Shown here in pieces: positions 17,310 to 25,993 of a stretch of DNA of 64,000 nucleotides. Origin of the DNA: Haladaptatus sp. DYF46 (lineage in GTDB: Archaea > Halobacteriota > Halobacteria > Halobacteriales > Haladaptataceae); assembly GCF_021083305.1 (NCBI RefSeq), contig NZ_JAJFAY010000001.1, forward strand, positions 992,001-1,056,000, given 5' to 3'. Position 1 is the stretch's first letter. Every line of letters begins with the position of its first letter. Below the pieces are notes generated by a model. It did not search any database, was not told where the DNA came from, and saw only the letters and a list, made by a program, of their open reading frames with translations. The translations under genes and the position numbers were made by a program.

Positions 17310-17332
17310 ATTTTCAACCTCCATTTTTTACT
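17310..17332. terminator. T-rich tract between convergent genes
   Basis: Runs AAATTTTC and CATTTTTTAC (17321-17330) follow the btuF stop by about 30 bp. Oligo-T tracts of this kind terminate archaeal transcription. No strong hairpin precedes it. Confidence 0.4.
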
Positions 17333-17375
17333 TCTACAGGTTCCTCGAACGGAATCGTGGCGTCGAAATCGTCGT

Positions 17376-17804
17376 TCAGACGAAGTACGAGAGTCCAGCA
17401 TCGACGAGGACCACGAACGCCAGTATCGACCCGGATGCGATGGTAAACGGACCGCCCCAGTACACACCCGAAGCGGATACGGCGTAGTCGTAAACCGCCC
17501 ACAGACCGACGAGTAGACACGGGACGGCGAGCAGGCCGAGAACGATTTCTACCGGCGTTCGGGACGCTGACCGTAGTAACACAACCACTGCAAGAGCGAG
17601 TGGCAGTCCGACGAAAACGGCTACCGAAAGGGAACCGTCGGTCATCGGTGTACCACTCGCCAGAGACGGGAGCACCGCCGGAACGGGAACCGGATCGAGA
17701 ATACCGACGACGAGGACGGCGACGACGAGTACCAATCCGGCGAGTACGTATGAGCTCACGCGAACCGCCCGGTGTGAAATAATGTCCATTCTTCTACCAG
17801 TCAT
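17376..17804 (-). CDS. Four-helix membrane protein, unknown function
   Basis: 142 residues with four hydrophobic segments (about 15-38, 55-78, 82-105, 115-138) and no recognised family. Start at 17804 is supported by a TATA-like GATTTAAG about 24 bp upstream; the internal ATG at 17789 is an alternative. It ends the minus-strand unit that converges on btuF. Confidence 0.65.
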   Translation of the reverse strand: MTGRRMDIISHRAVRVSSYVLAGLVLVVAVLVVGILDPVPVPAVLPSLASGTPMTDGSLSVAVFVGLPLALAVVVLLRSASRTPVEIVLGLLAVPCLLVGLWAVYDYAVSASGVYWGGPFTIASGSILAFVVLVDAGLSYFV

Positions 17805-18014
17805 CGATTCGTCTTTTCCACTTAAATCTACGTTTCGCCCCTACCGAGGCCCGTTCCCGAAATCGGAATCGTCGCATTCGCGGTTGCAGTCCGCTGCAAA
17901 GTGTTCCAGTTCGGCAGGGGCTCGACCGAGTGATGGGAGTGCCCGTATCAGCGGACGAACCACCCTCGGCGTGACACGAAAAGGCGTTTAACGCGGGACT
18001 GTGGAGAGGTAGGT

Positions 18015-18296
18015 ATGGTCGAGATAGTCATCTGGCCCGCCTACATCGACGCGGCGTTGACCCGCGGCGAGGGGCGGCGGGTGCCCGAGCGGTCCGCCGT
18101 CGAGGACCCGACGGTGGACGAGATAGCCCGAGCAGTACAACAAGTCGGCTACGATACGGTCATCGAACGCGACAAGGCCTACTCCCGCGAGGGATGGGAA
18201 GCGCGTGGCCGGGTCTTGGTGCAAAACGCCGACGACTCCTCCAAGAACGACCTCATTCAGGCCGTCGCCGCGTACGTCACGGCCATGCGCAACTGA
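18015..18296 (+). CDS. srp19: Signal recognition particle 19 kDa protein
   Basis: 93 residues. [38 protein letters not shown] and the C-terminal RGRVLVQ correspond to SRP19, which binds helices 6 and 8 of 7S RNA and lets SRP54 join. TATA-like GTTTAAC (about 17983-17990) lies 29 bp upstream. Its stop overlaps the gar1 ATG (TGATG). Confidence 0.92.
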   Translation: MVEIVIWPAYIDAALTRGEGRRVPERSAVEDPTVDEIARAVQQVGYDTVIERDKAYSREGWEARGRVLVQNADDSSKNDLIQAVAAYVTAMRN

Positions 18297-18523
18297 TGCA
18301 GCGACTCGGACAGGTCGTTCGGACGGCCCAAGGACTCGCCATCGTTCGGTCGCCGAGCGAGGAGTATCCGAACATCGGAACGAACGTGGTTGACGAGGGA
18401 CTGTCGACGGTCGGTCGGGTCGTCGACGTGTTCGGTCCGGTTTCGCGGCCGTACGTGGCGGTGTCGCCGGACGAGGAAACCCAACTGGCGACCCTCGTCG
18501 GGTCGAAACTCTACGCCCGCTAG
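18296..18523 (+). CDS. gar1: H/ACA ribonucleoprotein subunit Gar1
   Basis: 75 residues. The six-stranded barrel pattern is seen in GLAIVRSPSEEYPNIGTNVV and VGRVVDVFGPVSRPYVAVSP. Gar1 binds Cbf5 in the H/ACA guide RNP for pseudouridylation. Translationally coupled to srp19, a pairing of two RNA-binding-particle genes common in haloarchaea. Confidence 0.9.
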   Translation: MQRLGQVVRTAQGLAIVRSPSEEYPNIGTNVVDEGLSTVGRVVDVFGPVSRPYVAVSPDEETQLATLVGSKLYAR

Positions 18524-18603
18524 CGGCTTCGTGTACGGTTCGTGACCTACCAGTCGCCCGACGAACCCAAAACCGAAAAGAGGGGGCACTTCCTTCTCCG
18601 CGT

Positions 18604-19647
18604 ATGGATACTCGAACGCGGGAGTTCGTCGCCTCCGGGTTCACCGTCGCCATCTTTCTGGCGGTGCAACTCGGCGCGTTGGCGCTGGTCGGGCCGTTCA
18701 AGACGAGCGGCTACCAGACGGTGGAGGACCCGTCCGACCCGACGAACAGCCTCGTCTACATCGGCGTCATCCTCGTCTTCACGGCGGGAATGTTGTTGGT
18801 CATCAAACTCGGCGTGGAGTGGATTCTCCGCGCCATCATCATCGTCACGAGCGGGATGCTCTCGCTCTACGTGTTCAGCGTGGTGATTCCGGACGTCGTG
18901 ACCGTGACGCTCGGCGGAACGGCGTTCAACGTCGTCGCGTGGGGTGCCGCCGCGCTCGTTTCGGTCGCCCTCCTGCTCTATCCCGAGTGGTACGTCATCG
19001 ACTCGGCGGGCGTCGTGATGGGGGCCGGGGCGGCAGGTCTGTTCGGCATCAGTTTCGGCCTGCTCCCCGCAATCCTCCTGCTCGCGGTGCTCGCGGTGTA
19101 CGACGCCATCAGCGTCTACGGGACGGAACACATGCTCACGCTCGCCTCGGGCGTGATGGACCTGAAGATACCCGTCATCCTCGTGATTCCGCTGTCGCTT
19201 TCGTACTCCTTCATCGAGGACACGGTACAGGCCACGAGCGAAGGGGCGGTGAACGAGGACGGGATGGAAGAACGAGGGACGAGCAAGGACGAGATGAACC
19301 AAGAAGCGGTGGACGGTGGTGAGGGCACGGAGCACGAAACGGACGCCGAAGACCACAGTCGGGATGCCTTCTTCATCGGCCTCGGCGACGCCGTCATGCC
19401 GACCGTGATGGTCGCCAGCGCGGCCTTCTTCTCCCCCGCCGAACCGCTCGTTTCGGGTATCGCGCTCAACCTGCCCGCCCTGACCGCAATGGTCGGGACC
19501 CTCGTCGGACTGGTCATCCTCCTCTGGATGGTCATGAAGGGTCGAGCACACGCCGGACTTCCCCTTCTGAACGGCGGCGCTATCGGCGGCTATCTCCTCG
19601 GCGCGCTGGCCAGCGGCATTCCGCTGTTGAAGGCGCTCGGACTGTAA
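18604..19647 (+). CDS. Presenilin/SPP-type intramembrane aspartyl protease
   Basis: 347 residues with about nine hydrophobic segments. The two catalytic aspartates are visible: Asp167 in AVYDAISVY and Asp262 in GLGDAVMP, with the C-terminal PAL motif in NLPALTAM. A charged loop of about 50 residues rich in Glu, Asp and Gly (about 205-252) separates the two catalytic halves, as in other members. It would cleave membrane-spanning substrates, which are unknown. It follows gar1 by 80 bp in the same direction. Confidence 0.88.
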   Translation: MDTRTREFVASGFTVAIFLAVQLGALALVGPFKTSGYQTVEDPSDPTNSLVYIGVILVFTAGMLLVIKLGVEWILRAIIIVTSGMLSLYVFSVVIPDVVTVTLGGTAFNVVAWGAAALVSVALLLYPEWYVIDSAGVVMGAGAAGLFGISFGLLPAILLLAVLAVYDAISVYGTEHMLTLASGVMDLKIPVILVIPLSLSYSFIEDTVQATSEGAVNEDGMEERGTSKDEMNQEAVDGGEGTEHETDAEDHSRDAFFIGLGDAVMPTVMVASAAFFSPAEPLVSGIALNLPALTAMVGTLVGLVILLWMVMKGRAHAGLPLLNGGAIGGYLLGALASGIPLLKALGL

Positions 19648-19720
19648 CAGGACCGTTCTCGGACATCTCATAGTTTCCGAGCGACGAAACGGACAGGCTC
19701 ATACCGTTCCTAGGTCGCCC

Positions 19721-21037
19721 ATGACACGCACGCTCGACACCACGGTTCGGGTCGGCGTCCTGAGCTTTCACAACAGCAAGGAGACGAAGGCGATTTTGAA
19801 CGCGGTGGAGGACCTCGGCCACACGCCCGTCTGGCTTCGAAAGCGAAACACCCGGATTCAGGTAATCGGCGACGAGCCACGACTCGACCCGGACGTGGAT
19901 ATCGTCGTCAATCGACTGCTGTTGACGACCGCGGAGCATCCGCTCGAACACCTCGAAATCGCCAACACGGTCGCCGGACTTCGCCCGACTGTCAACCCGC
20001 CGGACGCCGTGCTGACCGCGATTCACAAGTACGCGACCGCGGTCAGACTGTCGAACCACGGCGTCAAAACGCCGGATTCGTACCTCGGCCTGTCCGCCGC
20101 CACGTTCGCCGAGGGTCGCCGCTATATCGGTGGCCCGATGCTCCAGAAGGCCGGAATCGGCACGCACGGCGAAACCGCGTGGAAGATGGAGAAGAGCAAG
20201 CACCCGACGCCCGTCGTCGGCAACAGACACACGTTCCTCCAGCGGTTTCTCGACCAGGACGGGAGACAGTCCGACGTTCGGGTGTACGTCATCGGCGACG
20301 AGATCGCGGGCGCGATGCGTCGGTCGGCCCCGAACGACGACTGGCGAACGAACGTCGCACGGGGCGGGACGCCAGAGGACGTGACGGACGACCTCCCGGA
20401 GGAAGTTCGGTCCATCGCTCGGGACGCGACGCGCGTCCTCGGACTCGACGTCGCCGGCGTGGACGTGATGGAGTGGAACGGGGACTGGTACGTCCTCGAA
20501 GTCAACCCGACCGCGGGGTTTACCGGACTCTTCCGTGCGACCGGGAAAAGCGCGGCCCCGTTCATCGCCCGCTACGCGATCGAACGGGCCGGGGGTGACG
20601 TTTCGTCCGAGCGGGTCGACGAGGTTTCGCGGACGCTGGACGACTCGATTCCCGGTTGTAAGCCCGACGATTCGAACGCGGCCGACGCACGGCGGACGGT
20701 CGGCTACACGGAGTGGGTGACGGTCAACGGAACCCGCGACGCGGAGTCGACCATCGCCAAGGCGGACACCGGCGCGACCCGAACCAGCATCGGCATCGAC
20801 CTCGCGTCGCGGGTCGGCGCGGGTCCCATCAGGAGCAGCGCCGCCGTGAAGTTCGGGAGCGCGAAGACGCGCCGAACGCGGCCGTTGGTCGACGTCGACA
20901 TCGGAATCGGAAGGAACTGGCATCGGGTCACCGCCAGCGTCGAGGACCGAAGTCACATGCGCCATCACATCATTCTCGGGCGTGACGTGCTCGCCGACTA
21001 TCGCGTCGATATCCGTCGCCGCGCGAAGGAGGAGTGA
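19721..21037 (+). CDS. RimK-like ATP-grasp ligase fused to a retropepsin-like domain
   Basis: 438 residues. Residues about 85-300 are ATP-grasp of the RimK/LysX type (MLQKAGIGTHGETAWKM, then VAGVDVMEWNGDWYVLEVN). Residues about 328-438 form a second domain with ADTGATRTSI (Asp349 in DTGA) and HHIILGRDVLADY, the pattern of the RimB-like 'ATP-dependent zinc protease' with a retropepsin-like fold. In bacteria these partners are separate and add or trim glutamates on ribosomal protein S6; here both would be in one chain. The archaeal substrate is unknown. Confidence 0.85.
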   Translation: MTRTLDTTVRVGVLSFHNSKETKAILNAVEDLGHTPVWLRKRNTRIQVIGDEPRLDPDVDIVVNRLLLTTAEHPLEHLEIANTVAGLRPTVNPPDAVLTAIHKYATAVRLSNHGVKTPDSYLGLSAATFAEGRRYIGGPMLQKAGIGTHGETAWKMEKSKHPTPVVGNRHTFLQRFLDQDGRQSDVRVYVIGDEIAGAMRRSAPNDDWRTNVARGGTPEDVTDDLPEEVRSIARDATRVLGLDVAGVDVMEWNGDWYVLEVNPTAGFTGLFRATGKSAAPFIARYAIERAGGDVSSERVDEVSRTLDDSIPGCKPDDSNAADARRTVGYTEWVTVNGTRDAESTIAKADTGATRTSIGIDLASRVGAGPIRSSAAVKFGSAKTRRTRPLVDVDIGIGRNWHRVTASVEDRSHMRHHIILGRDVLADYRVDIRRRAKEE

Positions 21038-21088
21038 GTTCGTTTCCGGCCGAAGGAGGTTTCCGTTTACTCGCCTCACTCACGAACG

Positions 21089-21349
21089 ATGCCAGACACC
21101 GGTACCGCGACCATCGTTTACGACGACCCGGATGGAGAGGTAATCGAACGAGAAGTCGAGAACGACGACATCGTCTACTTCGACGACCATTGGCTCCTCA
21201 AAGTCGGCGTAAACGACGAGGGCGACGACATCGTTCGACGGGTTCCGCGCGAGCGGGTCCACTACGTCGAACGCTCCATCGACGAACTCGAAAAGAAGGT
21301 CGAGAGCGCCGTCGAGAAGGCGAAAGAGCAGTTCGGGTGGTCGGTCTAA
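21089..21349 (+). CDS. Small acidic haloarchaeal protein, unknown function
   Basis: 86 residues. The first half is a short beta-rich domain (ATIVYDDPDGEVIEREVEND, DDHWLLKVGV). The second ends in a charged helix (DELEKKVESAVEKAKEQF). No signal or membrane segment. It follows the RimK fusion by 51 bp in the same direction. No family was recognised. Confidence 0.65.
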   Translation: MPDTGTATIVYDDPDGEVIEREVENDDIVYFDDHWLLKVGVNDEGDDIVRRVPRERVHYVERSIDELEKKVESAVEKAKEQFGWSV

Positions 21350-21395
21350 CCCCCTGCCACCACACCTATCGACACGGCCCTCGTGGGTTTGTCGT

Positions 21396-21818
21396 ATGCT
21401 TTCGAGCGTGAAAAACGGATTTATAGGCGGACTTTTCAGCACCGTCGTCATGACGGCGTTTCGGGAATCGATCTCCCTGTCGTATCCGCCGACGGGGAAG
21501 TTCCTCGCGAAATATCTCGGCGGCGAACCGAACGACCACACGATCGGTGCGATAGCGCTCCACCTGCTGTACGGCGGTTTCGCCGGATGCCTCTTCTCGG
21601 TTCCGTTCGGTGAAGGGTCCAACTCGGCACTCGACACCGAGACGGAGGGCCTCATCGCCGGTCTCGGCTACGGACTCCTGCTCTCGGTGTTCGGCGAGCG
21701 AGTCATGCTCGGCCGGTTGGTGGGCGTCTCGCTCGAAGAGGACGAATCCACGATATTTCACGCCGGGCACGCGATGTACGGCCTCGCGCTCGGCGCGTGG
21801 GTCGGCTCGCGGTCGTGA
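21396..21818 (+). CDS. Small membrane protein (DUF6789-like), unknown function
   Basis: 140 residues with three to four hydrophobic, Gly-rich segments: NGFIGGLFSTVVMTAF, LHLLYGGFAGCLFSVPFG, GLIAGLGYGLLLSVFG and MYGLALGAWVG. Layout resembles the DUF6789-type haloarchaeal membrane proteins and, loosely, the C-terminal extension of coxA in this window. No function is inferred. Convergent with the next gene. Confidence 0.6.
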   Translation: MLSSVKNGFIGGLFSTVVMTAFRESISLSYPPTGKFLAKYLGGEPNDHTIGAIALHLLYGGFAGCLFSVPFGEGSNSALDTETEGLIAGLGYGLLLSVFGERVMLGRLVGVSLEEDESTIFHAGHAMYGLALGAWVGSRS

Positions 21819-21832
21819 ACGGAACTGCACCG

Positions 21833-22831
21833 CTACTCTCCGGTCAGCGCTTCGCTCGCCGGTGAGAGCGAAATCGTCGAGCCGAGTCCCTCATCGCGTG
21901 CCTTCTCGTAGAGCATGTACGCCGCCGCGACGGTTTCGATGCCGGTTCCACCGCTGTCGAAGACGGTGATCTCGTCTTCGGATTCCCGTCCCGGTTTCTC
22001 GCCCGCGACCACCTCGCCGAGTTCGGCGTGGATGTGATCTTCGTCCACCGCGCCGTCTTCCATCGCGGCGAGAAACGACCCCGCGTCCCGCGTCGCTCGC
22101 TCGCGAAGGTCGGGAACGTACGTGGCGCGTTCGACCGTCTTCGCGTCGAGTTCGCGCTTTTTCGGGTGATATTGGCCCATCGCGGTGACGTGCGTTCCGT
22201 CTTCGAGGATGTCCCCGTCGAACACCGGTTCGCTGGCCGTCGTCGCGGTGATGACGATGTCCGAATCCTCGACGGCCGCGGCGCTGCTGGCGACGGCGGC
22301 GACGGACGCCGAGAGCGCCTCGTTCATCTCGGCGGCGAACGACTCGCGGCTTTCCTTCGTCGGCGAGAAGACGGAGACGGTTTCGATGTCGCGGACGGTC
22401 ACGGCGGCCTTGAGTTGCCCGCGTGCCTGTGCGCCGCTGCCGATGATGGCGAGGGACGTCGCGTCCTCGCGGGCGAGGGCGTCGAGGCCGACGGCCCCCG
22501 CCGCGCCCGTCTTGAAGGGATTCATGCTCGCCCCGTCGATGAGCGCGAGCGGTCGCCCGCTCTCGGCGTCGAACAGCGGCGTCATGAACCACGCGTCGCC
22601 CGCGCCGAAGCCCGCGGAGTACATGTAACCCCCCATCGCGCCGGTTTCCGGGAGAATCGCGGAGTAGCCGGTCAGCATCCCCGCCGGGTCGTCGTTCACC
22701 AGCGTCGTTCGGGGTTTCGCGGGCGCGCCCAGTCCTCGCTGGCGATAGCCGTCACGGACGGCATCGACGAATTCGTCCATCTCGGCCAATCCTGCAACGT
22801 CGTCGCTCGTCAAAACCAGCGTCTCGGTCAT
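21833..22831 (-). CDS. Ornithine cyclodeaminase/alanine dehydrogenase family protein
   Basis: 332 residues. NAD(P)-binding loop LAIIGSGAQARGQLKAA, MNPFKTGAAGAVGLDALARE with the conserved Lys, and FDSGGTGIETVAAAYMLY place it in the mu-crystallin/OCD family. Members deaminate ornithine to proline or reduce imino acids or pyruvate; the exact substrate cannot be told. TATA-like GGTTTTG is about 27 bp upstream. No operon partner is apparent. Confidence 0.85.
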   Translation of the reverse strand: MTETLVLTSDDVAGLAEMDEFVDAVRDGYRQRGLGAPAKPRTTLVNDDPAGMLTGYSAILPETGAMGGYMYSAGFGAGDAWFMTPLFDAESGRPLALIDGASMNPFKTGAAGAVGLDALAREDATSLAIIGSGAQARGQLKAAVTVRDIETVSVFSPTKESRESFAAEMNEALSASVAAVASSAAAVEDSDIVITATTASEPVFDGDILEDGTHVTAMGQYHPKKRELDAKTVERATYVPDLRERATRDAGSFLAAMEDGAVDEDHIHAELGEVVAGEKPGRESEDEITVFDSGGTGIETVAAAYMLYEKARDEGLGSTISLSPASEALTGE

Positions 22832-22860
22832 GACTCACACAACGGATGCCAGCGACAAAA

Positions 22861-22999
22861 CCGTTGAGGGACGGAGCGGAGGAAAGTGGGAGACGGATGA
22901 CGGGACGCGGGAAAACGGACCCGACGGTAGAGGAAAAGTGTCGAAGGGTCAAAAACGGAACGAAGGGAGAGGAGTGGAAAGGAGAGGAGAAGAGTGGAA
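22861..22999 (+). other. Polypurine tract of about 140 nt between two minus-strand genes
   Basis: The plus strand is almost entirely A and G with GGA/GAG-rich runs (for example AGGGAGAGGAGTGGAAAGGA). In the minus-strand transcript of the 73-residue gene it would form a C/U-rich 3' tail. No ORF of protein-like composition spans it. The rest of the 174-bp gap is the promoter of the ornithine cyclodeaminase gene. Confidence 0.6.
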
Positions 23000-23005
23000 G
23001 CCGAA

Positions 23006-23227
23006 TTAGTCAGCGGAGTTGACTGGCGTGGACGACTGTGGGTTCGGTGCGGGCGCTTCGTCGACGGGTCCGTTCACGAACAGCGCGTGTCCGATGAGGA
23101 GGACCGAAACGATCGCTCCGAGCGGAACTGCGGTGGTCAGTGCGAGTCCGGCAACGCTGAACGCTCCGGTGACGCCGACGAGTGCGAGCGGAATCAGTCC
23201 AAGAATGAGGTCGTAGTATCCAGTCAT
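23006..23227 (-). CDS. Small two-helix membrane protein, unknown function
   Basis: 73 residues from the ATG at 23227: two hydrophobic segments (DLILGLIPLALVGVTGAF; LTTAVPLGAIVSVLLIGHAL) then a short Pro/Asn/Ser tail. TATA-like TTATATACC (minus strand of 23253-23261) lies 30 bp upstream. An upstream in-frame extension adds 15 residues over the promoter and is rejected. It resembles small conserved haloarchaeal membrane proteins of unknown role. Confidence 0.6.
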   Translation of the reverse strand: MTGYYDLILGLIPLALVGVTGAFSVAGLALTTAVPLGAIVSVLLIGHALFVNGPVDEAPAPNPQSSTPVNSAD

Positions 23228-23425
23228 AATGTATTCTATAATATGCGGGGTAGGTATATAACTGTTCCCCATAGGAAAAGCAGCTGTTTCCTGTATGACT
23301 TGAAAATGCTCTCAGGAATCTACGGATTAAATACCCATAACTTATGAGAATCTATTCGAAATACAGGGCCTGAAACGCACGAATACGCCATGATAGACGG
23401 GAGGAGTAATGTCCAGTAGTAATCC

Positions 23426-23503
23426 TTCGCTCGAAGCGAATCGTGTCAACGGCAACCGTGATACCGGTTGACATAATATTCCGGGGTGAAATTACCCCGA
23501 ATA
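23426..23503. repeat. Three consecutive hairpins downstream of the transporter gene
   Basis: TTCGCT/AGCGAA (23426-23440, 3-nt loop), CAACCG/CGGTTG (23453-23470, 6-nt loop) and CGGGGT/ACCCCG flanked by ATT/AAT (about 23478-23499). The last lies a few bases after the transporter stop on the minus strand, so it is the likely 3' end or terminator hairpin. The other two have no assigned role. The surrounding 23273-23504 region is AT-rich with no gene. Confidence 0.5.
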
Positions 23504-23504
23504 A

Positions 23505-24764
23505 TCAGACGTTCGCGTCCGAGGGTGGGCGGAGGAACAGCGCACCGATCGCCGCCACGATGGCGAGAACGCCGCCGACGAGGAAGGCGACCGTCCAACT
23601 CGTCGCCGTGACGAGAAAGCCCGCCACCGCCCCGCCGAACAGCCCGCCCCACATCTTCCCCGAGTAGAGGAGCGCGTAGTTCGCCGAGGAGTGTTCCCGG
23701 CCGTAGTAGTCGCCCACGACGCTCGGAAACAGCGTGTACTGCGGACTCCAGAAGAACGTGGCGACGATGACGGCGAAGATGAATCCGATGTTCGACCCTG
23801 CGCGTGCGAACCAGACGACCGCGAACAGGCCGACCCCACAGAGGAAAAAGGACGCCGCCATCGCCTTCTCGCGGTCGAGGCGGTCCGAGGCGTCCCCGAC
23901 GACCAGACGGCCGACGCCGCCCGCGACCGGCAACACCGTCGCGGAGACCGTCGCGATTATCGCCGCCAGTTCGAGATTTTCGGCGAAGGAGACCACCTTC
24001 GCGGTCAACATCAACCCCGCCCCGCTAGCGCAGACGAACATGACGTACATCACCCAGAACTGCCACGTCCCTGCCATCTCGCGCCACGTGTACTGCTTCC
24101 CCGCGGCCACGTCCGATCCCGAATCCTCGTCGCCACCGTCGGCGGTGGCTTGGAGCCATCCCTTCGGCGGGTCCCGAAGCACCACCGCGCCGACGAGAAT
24201 TCCGATACCGATGAGCAGACCCATGTTCCGGAGGACGCCGGAGTAACTCGACGCCGTCGCGTTCGCCCGGACGTACGGAACGACCAACGCGCTCCCGCCC
24301 GCGAAGGCCATCGTGCCGAGTCCGGTCGTCAGACCGCGCCGGTCCGGAAACCACTTGAGCGCCGTGTTCACCGCGACGGTGTAGACGATGCCGACGCCGA
24401 TGGCACCCAACGAATAGAGGACGTACAACTGCCAGACACTCGTCGCACGCGACAGGCCGATATATCCGCCGCCGGCGAGGATTCCGGCGAGCAACGTCAG
24501 CGCGCGCGGGCCGTGTCTGTCGCGCCACCACCCGACCGGAAACTGCGACCCCGCCTGAAAGATGACGAAGAGGGTGAACACCGCGCCGAGCGCCGCCGGT
24601 TCGATGGCGAGATTGTCCGCCATGGGCGAGCGGATAGACGACCAGACGTACTGGTAGGGGCTGACGAGCCCCATCATCACGACGGCGGCGGCGACCTGCC
24701 ACCATCTGGAGAAGCCGAGCACGTCTTTCGCACGTGCAGAATAATCGATATCGGTAGTACTCAT
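23505..24764 (-). CDS. MFS transporter, OFA (oxalate/formate antiporter-like) family
   Basis: 419 residues, twelve hydrophobic segments with a charged central loop (TADGGDEDSGSDVAAG). The MFS motif GWWRDRHGPRALTLLAG follows helix 2, and GVGRLVVGDASDRLDRE is the second-half counterpart. The sequence style (YQYVWSSIRSPMADNL, GALFTLFVIFQA-like helix) fits the OFA group, which moves small carboxylates; the substrate is not deducible. The ATG at 24764 was chosen because upstream codons overlap the divergent promoter. Confidence 0.82.
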   Translation of the reverse strand: MSTTDIDYSARAKDVLGFSRWWQVAAAVVMMGLVSPYQYVWSSIRSPMADNLAIEPAALGAVFTLFVIFQAGSQFPVGWWRDRHGPRALTLLAGILAGGGYIGLSRATSVWQLYVLYSLGAIGVGIVYTVAVNTALKWFPDRRGLTTGLGTMAFAGGSALVVPYVRANATASSYSGVLRNMGLLIGIGILVGAVVLRDPPKGWLQATADGGDEDSGSDVAAGKQYTWREMAGTWQFWVMYVMFVCASGAGLMLTAKVVSFAENLELAAIIATVSATVLPVAGGVGRLVVGDASDRLDREKAMAASFFLCGVGLFAVVWFARAGSNIGFIFAVIVATFFWSPQYTLFPSVVGDYYGREHSSANYALLYSGKMWGGLFGGAVAGFLVTATSWTVAFLVGGVLAIVAAIGALFLRPPSDANV

Positions 24765-24820
24765 GGCGAAACGGACCGACCGGAGGTCAATCAGGATTGC
24801 GTTTGAGGAAACCCGCGTAG

Positions 24821-24829
24821 GTTTATAAT
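24821..24829 (+). promoter_or_regulatory. TATA-like box deciding the start of the SdpI-family gene
   Basis: GTTTATAAT is centred 27 bp before the ATG at 24852. It overlaps the earlier in-frame ATG at 24828, which therefore cannot be in the message. Confidence 0.6.
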
Positions 24830-24851
24830 GGAATACGAACAATTATCGGCT

Positions 24852-25493
24852 ATGGAGGCGAGAAAATCGTATTTCGTTGCATGCGCGCTCGTCCTCGTTT
24901 CGTTCGTCCTCAGCGCGTACTACTACCCTCGGATGCCCGGACAGATGGCGACCCACTGGAACGCGAACGGCGTCGCCGACGGGACGATGCCGAAACTGTG
25001 GGGCCTGTTGTTCCTCCCGACGCTGACCGCCGGACTCCTCGTCCTGCTCGCCGCGATTCCGCGAATCGACCCGCTCCGGGAGAACATCGCGGCGTTCCGT
25101 GAGTACTACGACCTGTTCATCGTCCTGTTCACGGCCTTCATGCTGTACGTCCACCTGCTGGTCATCCTGTGGAACCTCGGCTACCGGTTCGACTTCACGA
25201 TGGTCCTCTCGCCGGCCATCGGCGTGCTGTTTTACTTCGTCGGCGCGCTGATGAGCCACGTCCAGCGCAACTGGTTCATCGGCGTCAAAACCCCGTGGAC
25301 GCTCTCGAACGACGACGTGTGGAAGCGAACACACAGGCGAGCGGGGCCGCTGTTCAAACTGGCGGGCGTCATCGCCGTCCTCGCCGTCTTCGTCCCGCGT
25401 TACGCCATCTACCTGATGGTCGGGCCGGTTCTCCTCGTCTCCGTCTACCTCACGCTGTACTCCTACGTCGAGTATCGGCGCGTCACCGCCTGA
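24852..25493 (+). CDS. SdpI/DUF1648-family membrane protein
   Basis: 213 residues, six hydrophobic segments. The N-terminal DUF1648 motif is MPGQMATHWNANGVADGTMP and the C-terminal half has the SdpI motif RNWFIGVKTPWTLSNDDVW followed by KRTHRRAG. In Bacillus SdpI gives immunity to a killing peptide and acts as a membrane-bound signal sensor; the archaeal role is unknown. No toxin gene was seen beside it. Confidence 0.82.
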   Translation: MEARKSYFVACALVLVSFVLSAYYYPRMPGQMATHWNANGVADGTMPKLWGLLFLPTLTAGLLVLLAAIPRIDPLRENIAAFREYYDLFIVLFTAFMLYVHLLVILWNLGYRFDFTMVLSPAIGVLFYFVGALMSHVQRNWFIGVKTPWTLSNDDVWKRTHRRAGPLFKLAGVIAVLAVFVPRYAIYLMVGPVLLVSVYLTLYSYVEYRRVTA

Positions 25494-25503
25494 ACGCGAC
25501 TCC

Positions 25504-25905
25504 TCAGTCGCCGCCGTGGGCGATGACCTCGTCGGGGCGGATTTTGAGGAGGACTCGCGCCGTTTGAATCTCGGGTTGATACTCCTCGCCGGTGTATCGT
25601 CGCGAGAGTTCGTCGATGTGTTCGCGGGCACCGTCCTCGGTTATCTCGTCAACCTCGCCGAGAACGGAGAGCGCACGATAGCGGTCGTCGGGGTCCGTCA
25701 TCCCCATTCCGACCTTCGGGTTCTCCCGTACGTTTTTCTCCTTCCGCCGGCCGCGCTCGGTGTTGACCAACACCCTGTCCTCGTCGGCGTCGTAATCGAC
25801 CCACACCGGAGTGACGTGCGGCAGTCCCTCCGGCGTGAGCGTGGCGAAGTACGCGAACACCGGTTTCTCGAACAACTCGTGAAACGCCGCTGGGATGGAT
25901 GACAT
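25504..25905 (-). CDS. Pyridoxamine 5'-phosphate oxidase-family protein
   Basis: 133 residues from the ATG at 25905. Split-barrel flavin-binding pattern: FAYFATLTPEGLPHVTPVWV, DRVLVNTERGRRKEKNV and YRALSVLGEVDEI. Length and motifs match the short F420- or FMN-dependent PPOX class enzymes rather than true PdxH. Substrate unknown. Convergent with the SdpI-family gene, 10 bp between stops. Confidence 0.85.
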   Translation of the reverse strand: MSSIPAAFHELFEKPVFAYFATLTPEGLPHVTPVWVDYDADEDRVLVNTERGRRKEKNVRENPKVGMGMTDPDDRYRALSVLGEVDEITEDGAREHIDELSRRYTGEEYQPEIQTARVLLKIRPDEVIAHGGD

Positions 25906-25993
25906 CACGGAACCCACAGTCGGGAAGCACTTCACGCTACGGGCCACGGGGAGAGGAGAGGTGAGTACGACTCGTAGAACAGGGAAGTCCGAG

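Noticed and set aside
18015-18523. srp19-gar1 overlap as an unusual arrangement
   Set aside because: It is a common haloarchaeal gene pair, so it is described but not listed as a finding.
24828-24851. Upstream ATG for the SdpI-family gene
   Set aside because: It overlaps the TATA box, so it would not be in the transcript.
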